DNA of 64,000 bases from Streptomyces griseus subsp. griseus (GTDB lineage: Bacteria; Actinomycetota; Actinomycetes; Streptomycetales; Streptomycetaceae). The DNA lies in the NCBI RefSeq assembly GCF_000720255.1, contig NZ_JOJE01000002.1, positions 1 to 64,000 on the forward strand, given 5' to 3'. Below are positions 15,751 to 24,264 of the stretch, piece after piece (the stretch's first letter is position 1; the number at the start of each line of letters is the position of its first letter). Both the position numbers and the translations under genes were made by a program. Under the pieces are notes generated by a model. That model worked only from the letters and a program-made list of their open reading frames with translations, was not told where the DNA came from and did not search any database.

Positions 15751-15769
15751 TCGTACTCGCAGCACACAT

Positions 15770-16216
15770 ATGGCACACATGGGTGCTGCGGGCAGAGGTG
15801 GGGAGCTGTGCGAGATGCCCGCGAAGGACGAGCTGGCTCGCCGCCGGCACTGTCACGCGCGTGACCGTGGGTACCGCCGCCTGGCCCGATGCCCCGCGCA
15901 GGAGGTGATGGCACCGGGGCATGTGATCGAGGTGGCCCTGAGCAACGGGGCGGCCGAGATGCATGCCATCACCGTGGACTGCGGCACCGTGGGGCGCTGG
16001 GAACTGCTCGTGGTCCCACCGGACGAACCGGCCGGAACGGCAGCCCTGCTGCTGACCGCCGCCTCCAACCCCGAGAACCCCTTGTCCGCCCCGCGCCTGC
16101 TGGCACTCGCCGAGAGCGGCCTCGACGGACAGGACACATGGAGTCGGAAGGAGGAACCGGACCCAGGTAAGCAGCACCGGTGTACCCGGCGGGCCCGGGC
16201 GTCCACGACCCCGTGA
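15770..16216 (+). pseudogene. DUF5994-family remnant
   Basis: The reading frame has an unrelated N-terminal 45 residues. A DUF5994-like C-terminal half follows: VIEVALSNGAAEMHAITVD, GRWELLVVPPDEPAGTAALL and AASNPENPLSAPRLLALAES. Intact relatives at 17754-18350 and on the minus strand at 24592-25074 carry the missing front part (LLDGAWWPRSRDL). It therefore looks N-terminally truncated. It lies immediately to the right of the attR hairpin. Confidence 0.65.
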
Positions 16217-16281
16217 TGGAGCCATGACACCGACAGATCCCTTGTCATACCGGCCCGCCCCTGACCATGGCGGGTGAGGGG

Positions 16282-17474
16282 ATGACGGCAGGACGGCGCG
16301 CGGACCGCTCCGAGAGCTTCGGAGAAGCTCTCCTCGGAGAGATCCTCGCAGCGCGCACGAATTGCCGCCCCATCTCATCGGGCCCCTGGTCGCTGACGCG
16401 GTAGAGCGGCTCGGTGGCCGCCGACCGCAGATGCTGTTGCAGGACTACGGCCAGCTGCTTCTCGTACCGCTGCCCGGTGAGGGCCTCACGGGCGGGGAAC
16501 CTCAGGTGATCGACGAATCCGAGGCGGGCCGCTGCTTCCTCGACGCGGTCCCCGTGGAGGTGCCCCAGGAGGACGGCGTCCGGGTCCACCTGCCCCTGTT
16601 GGACGGCGGTGACCAGGTGGGGGTCATGGCCGTGACGCTGGACAGCGTCGACGACCAGGACCGTCGCCTGCTGCTCAGAATCTCCGGCCTGGTGGCCGAC
16701 CTGCTGGTGACCAAGCACGGCTACTCCGACCTGTTCTTCGGCGTCCGACGCGGCGAGGCGATGAGTGTCGCCGCTGAGATCCAGTGGTCGCTGCTGCCAC
16801 CGCTGGCGATGATCATGCCCCGGGTCGCCGTGGCCGGGATCCTGGAACCCGCCTACGCCGTGGCCGGCGACAGCTTCGACTACGCGCTCAACGACGACGT
16901 CCTCCACGTGGCCATGATCGACGCGATGGGCCACGGACTGGACGCGGCCACGATGGCCACCGTGGCCATCGGCGCCTACCGCCACGCCCGCCGCGCCGGC
17001 ATCGGACTGCCGGAGATCTACGACTTCATGGACCGCGCCGTGGCAGAGCAGTTCGGTCCCGAGCACTTCGTCACCGCACAGATGATGCAGCTGGACACGA
17101 CGACGGGACGGGTGCAGTGGATCAACGCCGGGCACCCGCCGCCGATCCTCGTCCGCGACCACCGCGTCGCACAGCGTCTGGTCGCCCCGACGACCCTTCC
17201 CGTCGGCCTGGGTGGTTCGGTGCCTCGCATCAGCGAGCTGGGGCTGGTGCGCGGGGACCGCGTCCTCTGTTTCACCGACGGAGTGGTCGAGGAGCACAAG
17301 AGCGGTGGGGAGGAGTTCGGGGAGGACCAGCTGATCGACTGCGTGAACCAACTGGAGAGGACCGGGCGCGGCATCCGGGCGGTGACGCGATCGCTGTCCC
17401 ACACGCTCAAGCAGGCGAGGGGCGGGCGGACCAGCGATGACGCGACCGTGCTCATGGTGGAGTGGCGCGGCTGA
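16282..17474 (+). pseudogene. PP2C/SpoIIE-type phosphatase, frameshift near start
   Basis: The main frame (TTG 16362 to 17474) encodes about 370 residues. A GAF-like region contains LLQDYGQLLLVPLPG and VRVHLPLLDGGDQVGVMAV. A SpoIIE/PP2C catalytic domain follows: SAEIQWSLLPPL, AGDSFDYAL, VAMIDAMGHGL, WINAGHPPPIL, LCFTDGVVEEH and SDDATVLMVEW. An N-terminal segment in another frame (from ATG 16282, ESFGEALLGEILAA) continues naturally into HELPPHLIGPLV if one base is restored near 16350. Such enzymes dephosphorylate STAS anti-sigma antagonists in partner-switch stress signalling, and a STAS gene lies 1.2 kb downstream. Translation from the TTG could still give a nearly complete enzyme. A deleted duplicate lies at 24350-24536. 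Confidence 0.75.
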
Positions 17475-17753
17475 CCTCTCGCCACCGCCGCCCGACACCG
17501 TTGTGCCGGCCACGCCCGGCGGCGACGGCCCTTCAGCCCGAAGGACCGGAGCTCCCGGCACGCGCTGAGGCACTGCCGGGAGATCACCCGGCCGGTACTC
17601 CACTCCATGTGGCCGCTGCTCCGCGCCGCAACGAAACGCGGAGTAGTGTGGACAGTACCGAGGGCATCACGCACACCGGCTTCCACGCCGGGTCGTCCCC
17701 GGCGAAAGATGAAACCCGGGCCGCCGCAGGCGGCCCGGAGACGGGTCCGCATC

Positions 17754-18350
17754 ATGTCGGCGACCTTGTACCCAACCCTGCCGCACCCCGAGCCCGTCGC
17801 AACCCCGGTCGCGCGTCTCGCACTGAAGACCGACGGCCCCTCCCGCGGGCTCCTGGACGGAGCCTGGTGGCCCCGTTCCCGTGATCTGCTGAGCGAACTG
17901 CCGGCACTCACCGACATGTTGGATCCCCTGTGGGGCCGCATCACCCGCATCGCCGTCAACCCGGAGCACTGGCCGGTCATCCCCCGCACGGTTCCCGTGG
18001 ACGGCCACATCGTCAAGGTCGGCTGGTTCACCCCGGAGATCGACCCGCACAAGCTGCTGCTGCTCTCCTACGGCACCAGCCGCTGGGATCTCCTGGTCAT
18101 CCCGCCCGAGACCGGGGCGGAGGCGGCGGCCCGGCTGATGGCTGCCGCGTCCGACCACAACGGCCCGCCCCTGACCGCGAGCGCGCTCATCGCCGCGGAC
18201 GAGGCCCGGCACGGCGTCTTGGCGGCCGACCAGCCACTGGACCCGGACGAGGCATGGGAGTACGAGGGCGGCGCCTCCGCGGTGTCCGTAGCCGTTCCCC
18301 ACCAGACCGGTCCGCCCGGCCGGGCCAGCCGGCTGATCATCGGTATGTGA
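17754..18350 (+). CDS. DUF5994 family protein
   Basis: A 198-residue protein of the actinobacterial DUF5994 family, function unknown. Characteristic segments are GLLDGAWWPRSRDLLSELP (about residues 34-52), GRITRIAVNPEHWP, VGWFTPEIDPHKLLLLSYG and RWDLLVIPPETGAEAAARLM. Members cluster with stress regulators in Streptomyces, as here with the PP2C phosphatase upstream and STAS gene downstream. The ATG at 17754 is chosen because the conserved region begins shortly after it; the ribosome site is weak. It is one of three copies in this 10-kb region. Confidence 0.85.
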   Translation: MSATLYPTLPHPEPVATPVARLALKTDGPSRGLLDGAWWPRSRDLLSELPALTDMLDPLWGRITRIAVNPEHWPVIPRTVPVDGHIVKVGWFTPEIDPHKLLLLSYGTSRWDLLVIPPETGAEAAARLMAAASDHNGPPLTASALIAADEARHGVLAADQPLDPDEAWEYEGGASAVSVAVPHQTGPPGRASRLIIGM

Positions 18351-18360
18351 GGTGGCCGCC

Positions 18361-18648
18361 ATGAACGCCTTTCTGACAGCCGCCGCCTTCGTGGTCCTCA
18401 TCGCAGCGGCGGCGTACGTGATCCACCGGCTCAACTTCCAGCACGCCGACAGGATCGCCGCGTACCGGTACAGCACCCCCCGGCCCGGCCGCCGCGGCCG
18501 CACCACGCACCACGGGCGATCATCCGAGTCGCCCCACCGGCCACCCGGCCGCGCCTCCGAACCGTCGGCTCAATCCGCGGCGACGCGCGTACACCCGGGC
18601 CCCGGACCGGGTGGGGAGCGGCCGGGACCCGTGGACCGGGGCATCTGA
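18361..18648 (+). CDS. Small single-helix membrane protein
   Basis: A 95-residue protein. Residues 2-23 (AFLTAAAFVVLIAAAAYVIH) form one membrane helix. The rest is a basic, Pro/Ser/Arg-rich tail that looks disordered. The ATG at 18361 has AGGTGG 6 nt upstream, better than the GTG three codons earlier. It begins 10 bp after the DUF5994 stop, so the two are probably cotranscribed. No function is inferred. Confidence 0.6.
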   Translation: MNAFLTAAAFVVLIAAAAYVIHRLNFQHADRIAAYRYSTPRPGRRGRTTHHGRSSESPHRPPGRASEPSAQSAATRVHPGPGPGGERPGPVDRGI

Positions 18649-18670
18649 GCAACATCTGAACCGAGGCGTC

Positions 18671-19057
18671 ATGACTCTTCCGCAGCTGAACATCTACCGG
18701 CACGACCGGGACAGGCGGGCACTGGTCACCCTGGCCGGTGTGATCGACCCCGCCACCGCGCCCCAGGTGCGCGCCGCTCTGGAGCGGTGCCTGCAGGACG
18801 GCATCACCCTCATCGACGTCGATCTGACCACCGTCGGCCGCTGTGACAGCAGCGGCCTGCGCGTCTTCCTCGACGTGTCACGGCACGCCGCCGAGACCCA
18901 CGCGTCCCTGCGGCTGCACCACCCCTCCCCGCAGACCGAACGACTGCTCACGGACACGGGCTCCGACCGTCTGCTCCGTGCGACGAGACCGGGAGGGGCG
19001 CGGCCTCAGCGGGCCGGGCGCCGAGGAGATCGCCACACGGAGCGGGCCGCCAGGTAG
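18671..19057 (+). CDS. STAS-domain anti-sigma factor antagonist
   Basis: A 128-residue STAS protein of the SpoIIAA/RsbV type. LVTLAGVIDPATAPQVRAAL, LIDVDLTTVGRCDSSGLRVF and the phosphorylatable Ser in DSSGL (about residue 60) are visible. Such proteins bind an RsbW-type kinase and free a sigma factor after dephosphorylation by a PP2C enzyme; the phosphatase upstream is a natural partner. The last 30 residues (ARPQRAGRRGDRHTE) are basic and low-complexity. They overlap the convergent small membrane gene by 52 bp, so the C-terminus may have shifted frame after residue 100. Confidence 0.8.
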   Translation: MTLPQLNIYRHDRDRRALVTLAGVIDPATAPQVRAALERCLQDGITLIDVDLTTVGRCDSSGLRVFLDVSRHAAETHASLRLHHPSPQTERLLTDTGSDRLLRATRPGGARPQRAGRRGDRHTERAAR

Positions 19058-19176
19058 AGCAGATCGGCGATGAGGAGCAGTACACCGGCGGAGGTCAGAT
19101 AGAGCATGCCGTCGACGCCCGCCCCGATGGCGATCAGAGCGATTCCGGCGACGAGCAGGGTCAGGAACAGGACCAT
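19006..19176 (-). CDS. Small two-helix membrane protein
   Basis: A 56-residue protein with two hydrophobic helices, LFLTLLVAGIALIAIGAGV and LYLTSAGVLLLIADLLYLA, and a basic C-terminus. It starts at ATG 19174-19176 and is the last gene of the leftward AmaP/Asp23 stress operon, 110 bp after amaP. Similar hydrophobic small proteins accompany envelope stress genes; the exact family is not certain. It overlaps the convergent STAS gene. Confidence 0.6.
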   Translation of the reverse strand: MVLFLTLLVAGIALIAIGAGVDGMLYLTSAGVLLLIADLLYLAARSVWRSPRRPAR

Positions 19177-19286
19177 GCGGAATGCCTCCCTGGAGAGAAC
19201 CGCGGCGTAGATGACTTGGGGCAGTCGTGAAGACCTGCCCTGCGAGCCAGACCGGGTCCCCCGTTGGGAGTCAGGCCCTGTGGATC

Positions 19287-19880
19287 TCAGCCGACGCGTC
19301 GTGCGTGGTGGCGGACTTCCTTGAGTCGGACCTTCGAGGGGAGGCGGTCCAGGCCGGCCGAGTCCCGCGCGTGCGTGAGTGTTTCCCGGCTCAGTCGCCC
19401 CAGAGTCCGCGCTGGATCCGCATGAGGCTCCAGCAACAGCCGGACGCGTGCGGTGGGAGCGGTACTTCTGCCCGTCAGCCGTACATGAGCCCGCGAGACC
19501 CCGTCCAAAGCCTGGGCCTCTTCCTCGATCACGTCCTCCAGTGTGCCGCCGTCGAGCCGGGCCGCCGCCCCGTCCCCGCTGTCGACGAGGACGCCGCCCA
19601 GGCGGCGCCTGCGCTGTGCGAGGAGCCACCACAGCAGCAGGACCAGCAGCACCGCGAGCACTGCGATGACGGTCGGCCACCACCAGCCTTCCTCCCGCCA
19701 CCGGGTGCGTCCCTCGGTGCCCAGCACCACGTCGTCCGGCCCGCGGAAGGGCCACCAGCCCGGCATGCCGAAGTCCCAGCGGCGCGGCAGGTCCAGCCCG
19801 CCCAGCAGCACGCCGCCGCCCAAGGCGAACAGTCCAAGGCCGAGAAGCCCCAGCAGCACCCGGTTCACCGTCCTGAGCAT
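19287..19880 (-). CDS. amaP: Alkaline shock membrane anchor AmaP-like
   Basis: A 197-residue protein. Helix 1 lies at about residues 7-28 (VLLGLLGLGLFALGGGVLLGG) and helix 2 at about 67-88 (WPTVIAVLAVLLVLLLWWLL). A cytoplasmic Asp23-interacting domain follows (RLDGGTLEDVIEEEAQALDG, ARVRLLLEPHADPARTL). This is the AmaP architecture. In firmicutes AmaP tethers Asp23 to the membrane; actinobacterial versions sit in operons with Asp23, DUF2273 and DUF6286 proteins, exactly as here. The ATG at 19880 is preceded by GAGGTGATC. Confidence 0.85.
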   Translation of the reverse strand: MLRTVNRVLLGLLGLGLFALGGGVLLGGLDLPRRWDFGMPGWWPFRGPDDVVLGTEGRTRWREEGWWWPTVIAVLAVLLVLLLWWLLAQRRRRLGGVLVDSGDGAAARLDGGTLEDVIEEEAQALDGVSRAHVRLTGRSTAPTARVRLLLEPHADPARTLGRLSRETLTHARDSAGLDRLPSKVRLKEVRHHARRVG

Positions 19881-19891
19881 CGGGGATCACC

Positions 19892-20581
19892 TCAACCCTT
19901 CTTCGGGCGCCGGACGCGCACGGTCAGCGTGGGCTGCCGGGCGAGACCCAAGGACGTCACGGCTTCGCCCAGCGTGGCGTCCAGGTCCGCGCGGACCTCC
20001 TCGAGAACGCGGAAATGGGCGCGCGCCCAGGCTTTGACCTTCCGGCGGCCGACGGCGACCTGTGCCGACTGGACACCGGGTACCTGCACGGCCCGGTCGC
20101 GCAGAACAAGGCCGGCCGCGCGGCGGTCGAGCCCGGCGCGGACCTCCCCTTTCCCGGGGATGCCGGTGGGCTGCCGCATGGGCAGCAGCCTGCGCAGTCC
20201 CGGCGTCACCGCCAGCAGGAAAAGCCACAGGCCGAGGGCCATCGCCACCGCGGCCCCGACGATCATCCAGACGTCATCCAGTGGCCGTGTGGCCAGTTCC
20301 TCAGCAAGCCGCCGCCGCCAGCGCATCGCAGACCGACCTGCACGGACCGAGACCACGTCGTACAAGAGCAATCCGATGGCCGCGGCGGACAACAGGGCCA
20401 CCACGGCCGCTGGAATCCGCCGCGTTGACCAGAAACGGCGCGCCGACCGGCCTGGTTCATCGATCATCGCCGTCGCGCCCGAGCCCGCTCCCCGGGTGCC
20501 ATCGGCGGACGGAGCTGCCTGTCCGGGTTCGGAGGGAAGGTCGCTGGCACCGGTCGGCTGCCGCCAGGTGTTCGCGCTCAT
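19892..20581 (-). CDS. DUF6286 domain membrane protein
   Basis: A 229-residue protein. A disordered N-terminal 45 residues precede two membrane helices (PAAVVALLSAAAIGLLLYD and WMIVGAAVAMALGLWLFLL). A C-terminal domain follows (VLRDRAVQVPGVQSAQVAV, TLGEAVTSLGL, PTLTVRVRRPKKG) typical of DUF6286, which is found only with Asp23/AmaP genes in actinobacteria. The ATG at 20581 overlaps the TGA of the upstream Asp23 gene (ATGA), which fixes the start. It is probably part of the membrane-bound Asp23 complex; role unproven. Confidence 0.85.
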   Translation of the reverse strand: MSANTWRQPTGASDLPSEPGQAAPSADGTRGAGSGATAMIDEPGRSARRFWSTRRIPAAVVALLSAAAIGLLLYDVVSVRAGRSAMRWRRRLAEELATRPLDDVWMIVGAAVAMALGLWLFLLAVTPGLRRLLPMRQPTGIPGKGEVRAGLDRRAAGLVLRDRAVQVPGVQSAQVAVGRRKVKAWARAHFRVLEEVRADLDATLGEAVTSLGLARQPTLTVRVRRPKKG

Positions 20582-21024
20582 CTCACCCTCTCCTGGTCCG
20601 TGTGGCGCGTATACGCCGAGTGCAGCCTCTCGACCGACACCGCAAGGTCGGACACCTCCATGCCGGCCCATGTCCTGAGCCGGTCGGTAACCTCCCGGCG
20701 CACCGCGGCGCACTGCGCCCCGATGTCGGACGGATAGCCGAGCTCGACGGTGATGCGCATCCGTGCCTCGCCGAGCGCCGCCTGCCGTCCGGCGGCAGAC
20801 TCGGCGTCTCGTCCTGCGGTATCCCGCTCCGGTGCCCGCCGCACGGAAGTGGTCACGCGTGGCGTCCGGCGGCCGGGTGGTACGTGGTCGACCGAGTCGG
20901 TGAACCGGCTCAGCGCCTCGCGCGCCACGTGGGAAGCGATCTTCGCAACGACCCGGTCGGCGATGGTGATCGCACCGCGCTCCCCACGGGGAATGCCCGG
21001 ACGCCGATTGGCTTCACCGGTCAC
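20578..21024 (-). CDS. Asp23/Gls24 family envelope stress protein
   Basis: A 148-residue protein of the Asp23 family. The N-terminal ITIADRVVAKIASHVAREAL (residues 19-38) and the C-terminal MRITVELGYPSDIGAQCAAV with REVTDRLRTWAGMEVSDLAV are the usual conserved blocks. They are separated by a disordered, charged linker (RRAPERDTAGRD). It is one of two Asp23 paralogues in this operon. It overlaps DUF6286 downstream and the DUF2273-like gene upstream by 4 bp each. Likely a cytoplasmic partner of AmaP. Confidence 0.85.
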   Translation of the reverse strand: MTGEANRRPGIPRGERGAITIADRVVAKIASHVAREALSRFTDSVDHVPPGRRTPRVTTSVRRAPERDTAGRDAESAAGRQAALGEARMRITVELGYPSDIGAQCAAVRREVTDRLRTWAGMEVSDLAVSVERLHSAYTRHTDQERVR

Positions 21025-21248
21025 TGCCGCCAGTCTCCCCGTGCCCGTCGCCGGTCATCTCGGATCCGCTCCTGCCGGTCCCGGCGGCGGACGAAGTCGC
21101 CCGGTTCGAGATCGCCTTCCATGAGCCGCCCGACCACGAGTCCGACGACGCCCAGCCCCAGCACCAGCAGGAAGGCCCAGAAGTCACCGAAATACGCGGC
21201 GAAACCCAGCGCCATCCCGGCAATCAAGCCCACCACAGCCCTGCTCAT
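21021..21248 (-). CDS. DUF2273-like small membrane protein
   Basis: A 75-residue protein. Residues 2-40 carry two closely spaced hydrophobic helices (AVVGLIAGMALGFAAYFGDF and FLLVLGLGVVGLVVGRLME), followed by a basic, Asp/Arg-rich tail. This is the DUF2273 type commonly found between Asp23 genes. The ATG at 21248 is chosen because AAGGAG lies 6 nt upstream. Its stop overlaps the next Asp23 start. Confidence 0.8.
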   Translation of the reverse strand: MSRAVVGLIAGMALGFAAYFGDFWAFLLVLGLGVVGLVVGRLMEGDLEPGDFVRRRDRQERIRDDRRRARGDWRQ

Positions 21249-21286
21249 CACGCGCTCCTTCACTCAAGCGGACTGCACCGCCCCGG

Positions 21287-21718
21287 CTAGTGGATCCGCT
21301 GCCGCTCTTCCTCTTCGTCCTCCTCGTCGGGGAGCTTCACATCGCTGACCATGATGTTGACTTCCACGACTTCCCGCCCCGCCATCCGCTCCACCGCGGA
21401 AATCACGTTCTCCCGCACGTCACCGGCCACGTCCGTGATGGAGACGCCGAAGTCGACGACGATCTCCAGATCGATGGCCGCCTGCTTCTCTCCGACCTCG
21501 ACACTGACCCCACGCGTGGCGGACTTGCCACTGCCGGCACCGGGCATCCGCTCCCGCATGGATCCCATCGAGCGCGCGAATCCGCTGCCCAGGGCATAGA
21601 CGCCGCGCACGTCCCGTGCCGCCATTCCGGCGATCTTCTCCACCACCACATCGGCGACCGTCGTCCGGCCACGAGAGGCGGGAGCGCCACTGCGCCTTAC
21701 GGCGGTGATCTCGGTCAT
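21287..21718 (-). CDS. Asp23/Gls24 family envelope stress protein
   Basis: A 143-residue Asp23 protein, the first gene of the leftward stress operon. TVADVVVEKIAGMAARDVRG, GVYALGSGFARSMG, AAIDLEIVVDFGVSITDVAG and VISAVERMAGREVVEVNIMV cover the family blocks. A very acidic tail (DEEDEEEE) ends it. The ribosome site GGGAGGAAATCCC precedes the ATG at 21718. A TATAAT box lies 45 bp upstream. Forms abundant cytoplasmic stress protein in other bacteria. Confidence 0.9.
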   Translation of the reverse strand: MTEITAVRRSGAPASRGRTTVADVVVEKIAGMAARDVRGVYALGSGFARSMGSMRERMPGAGSGKSATRGVSVEVGEKQAAIDLEIVVDFGVSITDVAGDVRENVISAVERMAGREVVEVNIMVSDVKLPDEEDEEEERQRIH

Positions 21719-21762
21719 CGGGATTTCCTCCCTCAGAGGCCCACCGGGCCCTCTTTTCCACG

Positions 21763-21768
21763 ATTATA
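21763..21768 (-). promoter_or_regulatory. Candidate -10 box of the Asp23 operon
   Basis: TATAAT on the minus strand, 45 bp upstream of the first Asp23 start, in an unusually AT-rich patch (CGAATATAATCG). No convincing TTGACA lies 16-18 bp further upstream, so an alternative sigma factor or activator may be used. Confidence 0.45.
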
Positions 21769-21847
21769 TTCGCGTTAGGGCGTATTGCCGGAATTGAACA
21801 CTGCGAGGCGCGAGGGTCGGACAAGCCTGAGAGAGGGTGCGAGGCCA

Positions 21848-22633
21848 GTGAAGACCGAAGCAGGGACGCAGGCGGTACGGCACCAGTTCGGCCTGGGCCG
21901 GCTGCTCCCGCTGGGCGGGCCCGCCGACGGGGCATGGATCACCGAGCAAGCGGCCGTCCAGGCCCTCAGGCGGGCCGCGAACGAGATTCCCGGGGTGCGG
22001 CTGGAGTCTCTGCGCATCGGGCCGACGCCGTTCGAATCCGTGTCCGAGCCGGCCGTCCGTCCGCCGGTCAGCGCGATGCCGCCGGGCCCGCTCAGGATCG
22101 AAGCCGCCTTTTCGGCATCACTCGGGGAGCCACTGCCCGAAACAGCCGACCAGTTGAGGAGCAGACTGCTGGAGGCGGCCGCTCGACGGCTCGGCCTGGC
22201 CACCGTGGCAGCCGACCTGCGCGTCACGGATCTCCATGAGGTCCCGCAGACAGGTACGGAGACGCGGACCGTTGCGAGATCCATGACGCTCACGCCGCAA
22301 AGCACAGCCGCAGCAAGGACCGCAGCCGCACGGAGCTCGCTCCCCGTGACCGGAGCGGGCTCCCCGCGAGGGCCCGTCGGGGATCTGGCGGACGTCGCAA
22401 CGGGTGTTCCGGGCGTCGCCGGCCTCACCACCGTGCTGGGGAGCCGCCCGGTCAAGATGGAGGACCATGCCGACCCACCCGGGCGGCGTGTCGAGGTCCA
22501 CCTCGCGGTCGCCCCTGGACACCATCCTCTGGAAGTCGCGCGCGCCGTCCGGGCCGCCGTGGCCGACGCGGCGACCACCGACGCCCCGGGCCCGGTCACC
22601 GTTGCCGTCCTCATCACCGAGACCGCGGCTTGA
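21848..22633 (+). CDS. Asp23-operon-associated protein, divergent
   Basis: A 261-residue soluble protein, GTG start at 21848 after GCGAGG; the TTG at 21785 adds low-complexity residues. Two similar segments, AAVQALRRAANEIPGVRL and DVATGVPGVAGLTTVLGSRP followed by RVEVHLAVAPGHHPLEVARA, resemble duplicated Asp23-like folds without the usual N-terminal block. It is divergent from the Asp23 operon across a shared promoter region. I infer a role with the Asp23 complex but do not recognise a named family. Confidence 0.65.
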   Translation: MKTEAGTQAVRHQFGLGRLLPLGGPADGAWITEQAAVQALRRAANEIPGVRLESLRIGPTPFESVSEPAVRPPVSAMPPGPLRIEAAFSASLGEPLPETADQLRSRLLEAAARRLGLATVAADLRVTDLHEVPQTGTETRTVARSMTLTPQSTAAARTAAARSSLPVTGAGSPRGPVGDLADVATGVPGVAGLTTVLGSRPVKMEDHADPPGRRVEVHLAVAPGHHPLEVARAVRAAVADAATTDAPGPVTVAVLITETAA

Positions 22634-22950
22634 CCGGCCGGGCGTCGAGCACTCATCAGCGATCAGCAGATCCGCTTCACCGGCCGGAGTCGGTTCTGTC
22701 TGCCGACATGCACGCGGCCCGCTCGCGAGGCCCCGTCTGACACGGTGTGAGACGCCCGCGGCGGGGTACTCGCTAGAAACAGAGGGCCTGCGCAGCAGCC
22801 GCTGACGGACGAAGCAGACGCCTCCCAGCTCCGTGGTCGTGTGATGTGTCCGCAACCACGGAGGACGAAAAGCCCTGCCTGCGGCCCGGTCCAGCGGCTC
22901 CCGGGGCGGCGCCGGGCCACTCGGCCTTCTTCGGAGAGAGTTTCACCATC
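22634..22950. other. Intergenic, desaturase upstream region
   Basis: About 317 bp. An open frame continuous with the desaturase exists (from 22846), but its extra 35 residues are Pro/Ala/Gly-rich and lack a ribosome site, so I treat this as leader and promoter. No clear promoter hexamers were found. Confidence 0.5.
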
Positions 22951-23994
22951 ATGAGCAGTAACACCGCGGTCCGCCCCCCGCCCTCGGAGGCGTCCGGAAG
23001 TGACTTCGCCCGCCTGTCGAGAAAGATCACCGCCGCCGGGCTGCTGGGGCGCCGTCCCGGCTACTACGCGCTGCGGACCACGGTGGTGGCCGGGCTCTAC
23101 GTCAGTGGGTGGGCCGCCGTCGCGCTCATCGGCGACAGTTGGTGGACTCTGGCGGTCGCCGCCTTCCTTGGCGTTGTCTTCGGCCAGGTCGCCCTGCTCG
23201 CCCATGACGCGGCGCACCGCCAGGTGTTCCGCCGACGCCGGGCCAGCGAGGTGTCCGGACGGATCGCCGGTGCCGGTATTGGGATGGGCTACGGCTGGTG
23301 GCAGGACAAGCACACCCGCCACCACGCCAACCCCAACCATGAGGAACTCGACCCCGACCTCGACCCCGACCTGCTGGTCTGGTCCCAGGACCAAGCGCGG
23401 GCCGCCAAGGGGCTCCCCCGCCTGATCGGCCGCTGGCAGGCGTTCCTGTTCTTCCCGCTCCTCACCCTGGAGGGCTTCAACCTGCATGTGTCGAGCGTGA
23501 AGGCACTGGCCAATCGTTCGCTCAAGCACCGCACGCTCGACGGCGTCCTGCTGTTCACGCACTTCGCGCTCTACCTGACCGTGCTGCTGTGGCTGCTGCC
23601 GCCCGGCATGGCGATCGCCTTCCTCGCCGTCCACCAGTGCCTGTTCGGCGTCTACCTGGGCTCCCTCTTCGCGCCCAACCACAAGGGCATGCCGATCCTG
23701 ACAGGCGAGGACCGCCCGGACTTCCTCCGTCGCCAGGTGCTCACCTCACGCAACGTGCGCGGCGGCATGCTCACCGACATCGCACTGGGCGGGCTGAACC
23801 ACCAGATCGAGCACCACCTGTTCCCCAGCATGCCCAGCCCCAACCTGCGCAGGGCCCGGACAATCGTGCGGCGCCACTGCCAGGAACTGAGTGTGGACTA
23901 CGCGGAAACCGGGTTGATCGCCTCCTACCGGTTGGCCCTCGCCAGTCTCCACCGTGCCGGAGCACCGCTCCGGCACGCACGTGTCCCCATCTGA
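22951..23994 (+). CDS. Acyl-lipid/acyl-CoA fatty acid desaturase
   Basis: A 347-residue membrane di-iron desaturase introducing a cis double bond into fatty acyl chains. Three histidine clusters are visible: HDAAH (residues 85-89), HTRHH (121-125) and HQIEHH near residue 300. Four hydrophobic spans surround them (TTVVAGLYVSGWAAVALIG, LAVAAFLGVVFGQVALLA, LFTHFALYLTVLLWLLPPG and the next helix). The ATG at 22951 is preceded by GGAGAGAG. It likely adjusts membrane fluidity, which fits the neighbouring envelope stress genes; a monocistronic unit. Confidence 0.9.
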   Translation: MSSNTAVRPPPSEASGSDFARLSRKITAAGLLGRRPGYYALRTTVVAGLYVSGWAAVALIGDSWWTLAVAAFLGVVFGQVALLAHDAAHRQVFRRRRASEVSGRIAGAGIGMGYGWWQDKHTRHHANPNHEELDPDLDPDLLVWSQDQARAAKGLPRLIGRWQAFLFFPLLTLEGFNLHVSSVKALANRSLKHRTLDGVLLFTHFALYLTVLLWLLPPGMAIAFLAVHQCLFGVYLGSLFAPNHKGMPILTGEDRPDFLRRQVLTSRNVRGGMLTDIALGGLNHQIEHHLFPSMPSPNLRRARTIVRRHCQELSVDYAETGLIASYRLALASLHRAGAPLRHARVPI

Positions 23995-24136
23995 GAGACC
24001 TGCCGGAGCCGTCGGAGGCCGTGATGTGGTCACCGTCGACATGCCCCGGTCCGCGCGGAGCACCGCGAAGAGCACGACGGCTGCGCCGGACCGGGCCGAG
24101 GAGCACGGATGCGGCGCACATGAGGCCGGGAACCCA

Positions 24137-24181
24137 CGTTGCACCGCTGCACAGCGGCCCGCCCTGCGCAGCGGTGCAACG
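24137..24181. repeat. Strong inverted repeat (14-bp perfect stem)
   Basis: CGTTGCACCGCTGC (24137-24150) and its exact complement (24168-24181) flank a 17-nt loop. It lies about 140 bp after the desaturase stop. No T run follows, so it may be a factor-independent terminator of the GC type or a mobile element end. Confidence 0.75.
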
Positions 24182-24264
24182 CCCGAGCAAGAGCCGCCCG
24201 AGCGAGGTCGCCCGCTTCCCGGGCAGGAGTGCCGAGGTCCTCCAGCAGCATGCCGAGACCGGGC

